Below, piece by piece: positions 63,443 through 64,000 of a stretch of 64,000 nt of DNA. The position numbers and the translations under genes were made by a program. A model generated the notes under the pieces. It was not told the origin of the DNA. It did not search any database and was given only the letters and a program-made list of their open reading frames with translations. The DNA lies in assembly GCF_014195505.1 (NCBI RefSeq), contig NZ_JACIBV010000001.1:8370001-8434000 (forward strand). The letters run 5' to 3'. Source of the DNA: Nonomuraea dietziae (lineage in GTDB: Bacteria > Actinomycetota > Actinomycetes > Streptosporangiales > Streptosporangiaceae). Numbering within the stretch: the first letter of the stretch is position 1; every line of letters starts with the position of its first letter.

Positions 63443-64000
63443 GTGCGGAATTCAGCATCCCTGACGCGCGTCATCGGGATAGCCAACATCGTGATCGTCA
63501 CTGTCGCGGTCATCGCCCTGCTGGTGCTTCCCACCGCGGGCGAACCTGTCCCGGGGAAGGCAGCGGCGGTCGGCACCGTGCAGCCGTCCGCGCCGTCCTC
63601 CACACAGCCCGAGGCCGCGCCGGAGACCGCGCCGGATCTGCCCAGCGGCGAGCCGCCGCAGCCGGTCACGGCGACCCCCGAGTTCGCCAAGCAGGTCAAG
63701 GCCAACGAGCTCGGACTCATCCCGGTGATCATGTACCACCGGATCATGAAGAAGCGGCTGGCCTCGATCGACCGCACGCCCTCCCAGCTCCGGCAGGAGC
63801 TGGAAAAGCTGGCCAGGCAGGGGTACGTGCCGATCACCGCCAGGGAGTTCGCGACCGGCGACATCAGAGTGCCCGCTGGCAAGTTCCCCGTCGTGCTGAC
63901 CTTCGACGACGGGCACGCCAGCCACTTCGCGCTGGACGCCCAGGGCGCGCCGAAGAAGGACACCGCGGTCGCGATCATCTACGACGTGGCGAGGAAGTAT
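63443..64000 (+). CDS. Polysaccharide deacetylase family protein, 3' partial
   Basis: The first 186 residues of a secreted or membrane-anchored NodB-type deacetylase, cut by the window end. A membrane anchor (VIGIANIVIVTVAVIALLVL) is followed by a Pro/Ala/Ser-rich spacer to about residue 80. The catalytic domain starts with LGLIPVIMYHRIM and reaches VVLTFDDGHASHF, where the two Asp include the first metal ligand and catalytic base. Start GTG at 63443. The enzyme presumably removes acetyl groups from cell-wall glycan or another polysaccharide; the substrate cannot be deduced from the part seen. Confidence 0.9.
   Translation, partial: MRNSASLTRVIGIANIVIVTVAVIALLVLPTAGEPVPGKAAAVGTVQPSAPSSTQPEAAPETAPDLPSGEPPQPVTATPEFAKQVKANELGLIPVIMYHRIMKKRLASIDRTPSQLRQELEKLARQGYVPITAREFATGDIRVPAGKFPVVLTFDDGHASHFALDAQGAPKKDTAVAIIYDVARKY

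Overview
The window is a contiguous piece of a high-GC (about 70%) actinobacterial chromosome. The evidence is the strong G/C third-position codon use, frequent GTG and TTG starts, the his/trp block with PriA, the pyk - tRNA - ANTAR regulator - thioesterase - polA order, and small actinobacterial families (TIGR03085, TIGR02234, HGxxPAAW, DUF2752, DUF2784). The style resembles Streptosporangiales, but that placement is an inference. No plasmid, phage, CRISPR array or complete insertion sequence is visible; most of the window is core chromosome with a few accessory cassettes.

Layout. 1-4520: histidine operon (hisC partial, hisB, hisH, priA/hisA, a frameshifted ridA, hisF), with two small membrane-protein genes translationally coupled into it. 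4527-7000: a glutamine-synthetase-like enzyme, a 53-residue membrane protein and a TIGR03085 protein, all on the minus strand. 7077-10687: a heterodimeric ABC exporter with one degenerate ATP site. 10782-15959: hisI followed by the tryptophan genes (TIGR02234, HGxxPAAW, DUF4190, DUF2752, trpC, trpB, trpA), closed by a clear terminator. trpE and trpF are absent here. 16175-25980: a catabolic locus with a sugar ABC importer, a secreted GH101 endo-alpha-N-acetylgalactosaminidase, a cytoplasmic GH35 beta-galactosidase and an AraC regulator. It reads as a complete route for releasing, importing and cleaving the mucin-type core-1 disaccharide.

26053-30630: MauE/DoxX-like protein, DsbA-like thiol protein, lgt, a VIT1/CCC1 transporter and two tandem paralogous membrane-anchored proteins of unknown function. 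30660-32189: a BpsA-like (branched polyamine) aminopropyltransferase homologue. 32432-38469: gltB and a frameshifted gltD with a UUCG-loop terminator. 38478-39400: repeat-rich noncoding DNA. 39669-44979: a secreted subtilase, DUF2784, pyruvate kinase and a PD-(D/E)XK/Rpn-like protein. 45076-49779: dapD, a PPOX-type flavin protein, a secreted esterase fused to a beta-propeller with a LacI-type palindrome upstream, a siderophore-interacting protein behind a near-perfect IdeR/DmdR iron box, and an unusual tRNA with anticodon CAA. 49888-59659: ANTAR response regulator, livKHMGF branched-chain amino acid importer, a lipoprotein, a glutamate-type ABC importer and a hotdog thioesterase. 59722-64000: polA, about 1 kb of degenerate tandem repeats, and the start of a polysaccharide deacetylase.

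Two genes (ridA and gltD) each carry a single-base insertion, and both insertions lie in the palindrome GGGCCC. This suggests either a systematic sequencing artefact or a shared mutational hotspot. The most interesting biology is the GH101/GH35 locus, the BpsA homologue, the short-armed CAA tRNA, the tandem paralogue pair and the two long repeat-filled intergenic regions.
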